Assembly (NCBI GenBank): GCA_964571805.1
Contig: CAZNDI010000040.1
Location: 1-9,495, forward strand
Length of the DNA: 9,495 nucleotides
Direction of reading: 5' to 3'
Source: JAUHWS01 sp964571805
GTDB lineage: Bacteria > Patescibacteriota > Gracilibacteria > UM-FILTER-43-11
In this document: positions 7,655 through 9,495 of the stretch, piece after piece
How the letters are laid out: the number at the start of each line of letters is the position of its first letter
Position numbering within the stretch: position 1 is the stretch's first letter
Notes under the pieces: model-generated
Databases searched by the model: none
What the model saw: the letters and a program-made list of their open reading frames with translations, nothing else
Told to the model about the DNA's origin: nothing
Program-made: the position numbers and the translations under genes

Positions 7655-8318
7655 ACGACTCATTTTAATTTTAGGTCTATTTCTAGTTTTTTCACAACAT
7701 TCTGCTTTTGCCGCGGGTGCTGCAACTGAACCTAAAAATGTCCCAGATGCCAGTTTTCAAACTCGCTGTATGCTTGCCACCAAAATTGGCTTCCCTGAAT
7801 GTGCAGATTCACCTGCTGAGTGTAGCTCAAAATGGTTGGGGTCAAATAATAGTGATAAATTTGACTATAAATTTAAAACACCTTTTAACTGTATTTTTCT
7901 ACAAGAGCCCATAGGAGGAAGAACGGGCTATGACCTTTATAAAGTTGTAGTCCACGATGATGTTTTATCTAAGGGCGAGCAGTCTTATGAGCTTTGGTTT
8001 GGAGAAGTCTTAACTAAAAATGAATACGGTCCTTTTCAGGCGATTTTAGTCTACGAAAAGGGTAAAGAAACACAAGGGCCCTTCAGCTTGCTTTATAACT
8101 ATCTGGGCTTAATATATAATTTCATGTCCGGCATCATTGTGGCCGTGGTCATTCTCATTGTGATTGTGGGGGGAATTCGAATTTCAGCCGCGGGAGGAAA
8201 TGCAGACAGTGATAAAGGAGGTAAAGATATGATTCTAAAGGCCTTGATTGGTATGGCTCTTTGGTTCACGGCTTCAGTCATCCTTTACACCATCAATCCT
8301 ACTTTCTTTGCTTTTTAA
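7647..8318 (+). CDS. T4SS_pilin-like membrane protein with cysteine-bearing outer domain, paralogue 2
   Basis: A 223-residue protein from the ATG at 7647, chosen because it begins directly with a basic-hydrophobic signal peptide (MVKRLILILGLFLVFSQHSAFA, cleavage near 22/23) and overlaps the previous stop by 8 bases. An in-frame TTG at 7620 would add nine unlikely residues. The outer region (about 23-155) has four cysteines (C41, C52, C59, C82) that could form two disulfides. Two C-terminal membrane helices (about 159-179 and 195-215) flank the loop SAAGGNADSDKGGK (180-193), which matches the loop of paralogue 1. The outer domain is not one I recognise and is longer than in plain pilins, so it may be a modified pilin, a tip or adaptor subunit. 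Confidence 0.78.
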   Translation: MVKRLILILGLFLVFSQHSAFAAGAATEPKNVPDASFQTRCMLATKIGFPECADSPAECSSKWLGSNNSDKFDYKFKTPFNCIFLQEPIGGRTGYDLYKVVVHDDVLSKGEQSYELWFGEVLTKNEYGPFQAILVYEKGKETQGPFSLLYNYLGLIYNFMSGIIVAVVILIVIVGGIRISAAGGNADSDKGGKDMILKALIGMALWFTASVILYTINPTFFAF

Positions 8319-8324
8319 TAAAAA

Positions 8325-8729
8325 ATGAAAAATAAGTACAAAAAAATCATTGCGGGGCTCATTATTTTCTGTCTTGGGGGGATAGGCTCATTGGTTCAAG
8401 CGGCTGATATCACCAGTGCAGAAACCATCATCTCCAAACCCGTGGGGGCAGGCATTTTGCCGGGGAGTGGAAATGAAGGAGTTGATATTAAATCGAGCAT
8501 TATTTTTACCAAAATTATTCCATTCTTAATCAGTTGGGGCATCAATTTGGCCATTGCTCTCACGGTTCTGGTGATAATCTATGGAGGTTATTTGCTTCTC
8601 ACCTCTTTTTCAGATGAAGAAAGGCGGACTCGAGGCATTCAAACTTTGATTTATGGCCTCATTGGATTGGTTATCACTCTCACAGCCTATGGCATTGTCA
8701 CCATTATTTCTCAACTTCAGTTCGTTTAA
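8325..8729 (+). CDS. T4SS_pilin-like small membrane protein, paralogue 3
   Basis: A 134-residue protein, the most compact of the four. It has a signal peptide (1-26, with a cleavage site near VQA-A at 27), a short outer stretch rich in Gly and Ile, and two membrane helices (about 68-93 and 107-129). The linking loop is TSFSDEERRTRG (93-104), with the same charged pattern as in the other paralogues, followed by IYGLIGLVITLTAYGIV. Length and layout match a VirB2/TrbC-type major pilin best. It begins 6 bases after the previous stop with no Shine-Dalgarno sequence, so translational coupling is likely. Its role is inferred from the family. Confidence 0.8.
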   Translation: MKNKYKKIIAGLIIFCLGGIGSLVQAADITSAETIISKPVGAGILPGSGNEGVDIKSSIIFTKIIPFLISWGINLAIALTVLVIIYGGYLLLTSFSDEERRTRGIQTLIYGLIGLVITLTAYGIVTIISQLQFV

Positions 8730-8734
8730 TCCAT

Positions 8735-9472
8735 ATGATTCTAAAGAAAATTTTCACTTCATTGGCAGTTCTCGTTTTCTTCTTGATTCCTCAATTTAGC
8801 TTTGCCGCTAGCCAAAGCGAAGCTACAAATCTCTATAAACAAGCCTTGATCAATGGAGGAGTGCCAGAAAGCACAGCTCAAAAAAAAGCCGATCAAGAAA
8901 GCAAATCATTGCTTGAATTCATGGAAAATGCTCAATTGGACGCCGAAATAGCCTTTGACGCCTTAGATGTAAGGATTAAAAGCTTGAACAAAAATGATGG
9001 TCGACGGGACGAAGCCATAAAAGCTATGGGTGTCGCTCAAGAAAAAGTGAGCATTTTTAAAAAACTTCCTGCTCAAAGCCAGTTCGACGTGCAAGAAGTC
9101 ATTGCAGGAGCCTTGCCTAGACTTTTGCCTACGGCTGAATTCAGTGTGGCTCAAACCCAGTCGACTGAAGCCATGTCTGAAGTGAATCGGATTCTTATCC
9201 TTCCACAAAGGCCAGGAACGGTTCCGGAAGGGGACTTGGTTTTAGACTTTATTCCTCAGTTGATCCGTCAACTTTTCCGCTTTGCTTGGCTGGCCATTCT
9301 GATTGTTTTCACCGTTTCAGGTATTTTTATGGTTCTGGTACGAGACAATGAAGATCGGCTCACCAATGCTAAAACCATGATTTATTATAGCTTTATTGGT
9401 TTTGCCATTATTTCCCTAGCTTTTGCTCTAGTAAAAGCCATTACTGACATTGATTTCTTTGGTTTTATATGA
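8735..9472 (+). CDS. T4SS_pilin-like membrane protein with long helical outer region, paralogue 4
   Basis: A 245-residue protein with a clear signal peptide (1-25, cleavage near SFAA-SQ). A hydrophilic, mostly helical outer region follows (about 26-178; YKQALINGGVPESTAQKKAD, 34-53, and further charged heptad-like stretches). Two membrane helices lie at about 183-203 and 214-235 with the loop RDNEDRLTNAK (203-213). The helix pair matches the other three paralogues, whereas the outer region does not resemble paralogue 2. It could be a minor pilin or scaffold exposed on the cell surface. The gene starts 5 bases after the previous stop. Its TGA stop overlaps the next ATG (ATGA), so the following gene is very likely coupled. 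Family call good, role inferred. Confidence 0.78.
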   Translation: MILKKIFTSLAVLVFFLIPQFSFAASQSEATNLYKQALINGGVPESTAQKKADQESKSLLEFMENAQLDAEIAFDALDVRIKSLNKNDGRRDEAIKAMGVAQEKVSIFKKLPAQSQFDVQEVIAGALPRLLPTAEFSVAQTQSTEAMSEVNRILILPQRPGTVPEGDLVLDFIPQLIRQLFRFAWLAILIVFTVSGIFMVLVRDNEDRLTNAKTMIYYSFIGFAIISLAFALVKAITDIDFFGFI

Positions 9473-9495
9473 AAAAAATACACTATCATCTCTTT
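9469..9495 (+). CDS. Start of the next gene of the pilin-like operon (partial)
   Basis: ATG at 9469-9471 overlaps the TGA of the previous gene. Nine codons follow to the window end, reading MKKIHYHLF. The ATGA overlap and the Lys-Lys start, as in a signal peptide, suggest another exported member of the operon. Nothing more can be said. Confidence 0.6.

Noticed and set aside
9470..9472. TGA read as glycine, as in Gracilibacteria
   Set aside because: TGA here overlaps an ATG in a typical ATGA junction and follows a complete membrane-helix end; no conserved protein in the window contains an in-frame TGA.

Overview
The window reads like accessory-rich chromosome of a Candidate Phyla Radiation (Patescibacteria) bacterium. 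The main clue is a run of four small genes at the right end with the layout of the T4SS_pilin-like proteins that are typical of that group. Short intergenic gaps, A/T-rich start contexts without Shine-Dalgarno sequences, and a single-chain UvrD-type helicase with a fused RecB-like nuclease fit the same picture. TAA, TAG and one TGA all serve as stops and no conserved protein is broken by TGA, so the standard bacterial code (table 11) applies. The assignment to phylum is inference. All genes I accept are on the + strand.

Left part (1-3654). A Lys/Glu-rich protein tail ends at 61 and is followed by a very strong intrinsic terminator. A 966-aa helicase-nuclease comes next, with a perfect 12-bp palindrome and a -10-like box just before its start, which may make its mRNA leaderless. 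Its coding sequence carries an in-frame block of 7-bp repeats forming an imperfect palindrome (654-727). Directly downstream lies a much more AT-rich 189-aa gene with an RDKFLAH motif, best read as an AbiU2-like HEPN protein and probably acquired.

Middle part (3655-5895). Several copies of a palindromic intergenic repeat, with arms of the form GATTTCTCCGC..GGTCGAAATGACA, surround a 96-aa GIY-YIG nuclease gene. One arm copy on each side is identical over 26 bp in inverted orientation. This nuclease-plus-repeat unit is the best candidate here for an undescribed mobile or repeat-maintenance system. After it come a promoter, a 51-aa gene and a PIN-domain toxin gene (a probable VapBC-like toxin-antitoxin pair), and then a VanW-family gene 6 nt later.

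Right part (5896-9495). Two tandem sigma70-type promoters precede an RmuC-family gene. The end of that gene contains a good extended -10 promoter for an operon of four divergent pilin-like membrane proteins, each with a signal peptide, a differing outer region, and two C-terminal membrane helices joined by a short charged loop. A fifth gene starts at 9469 in an ATGA overlap and runs off the window. The operon probably supplies subunits of a type IV secretion or conjugation-like envelope machine.
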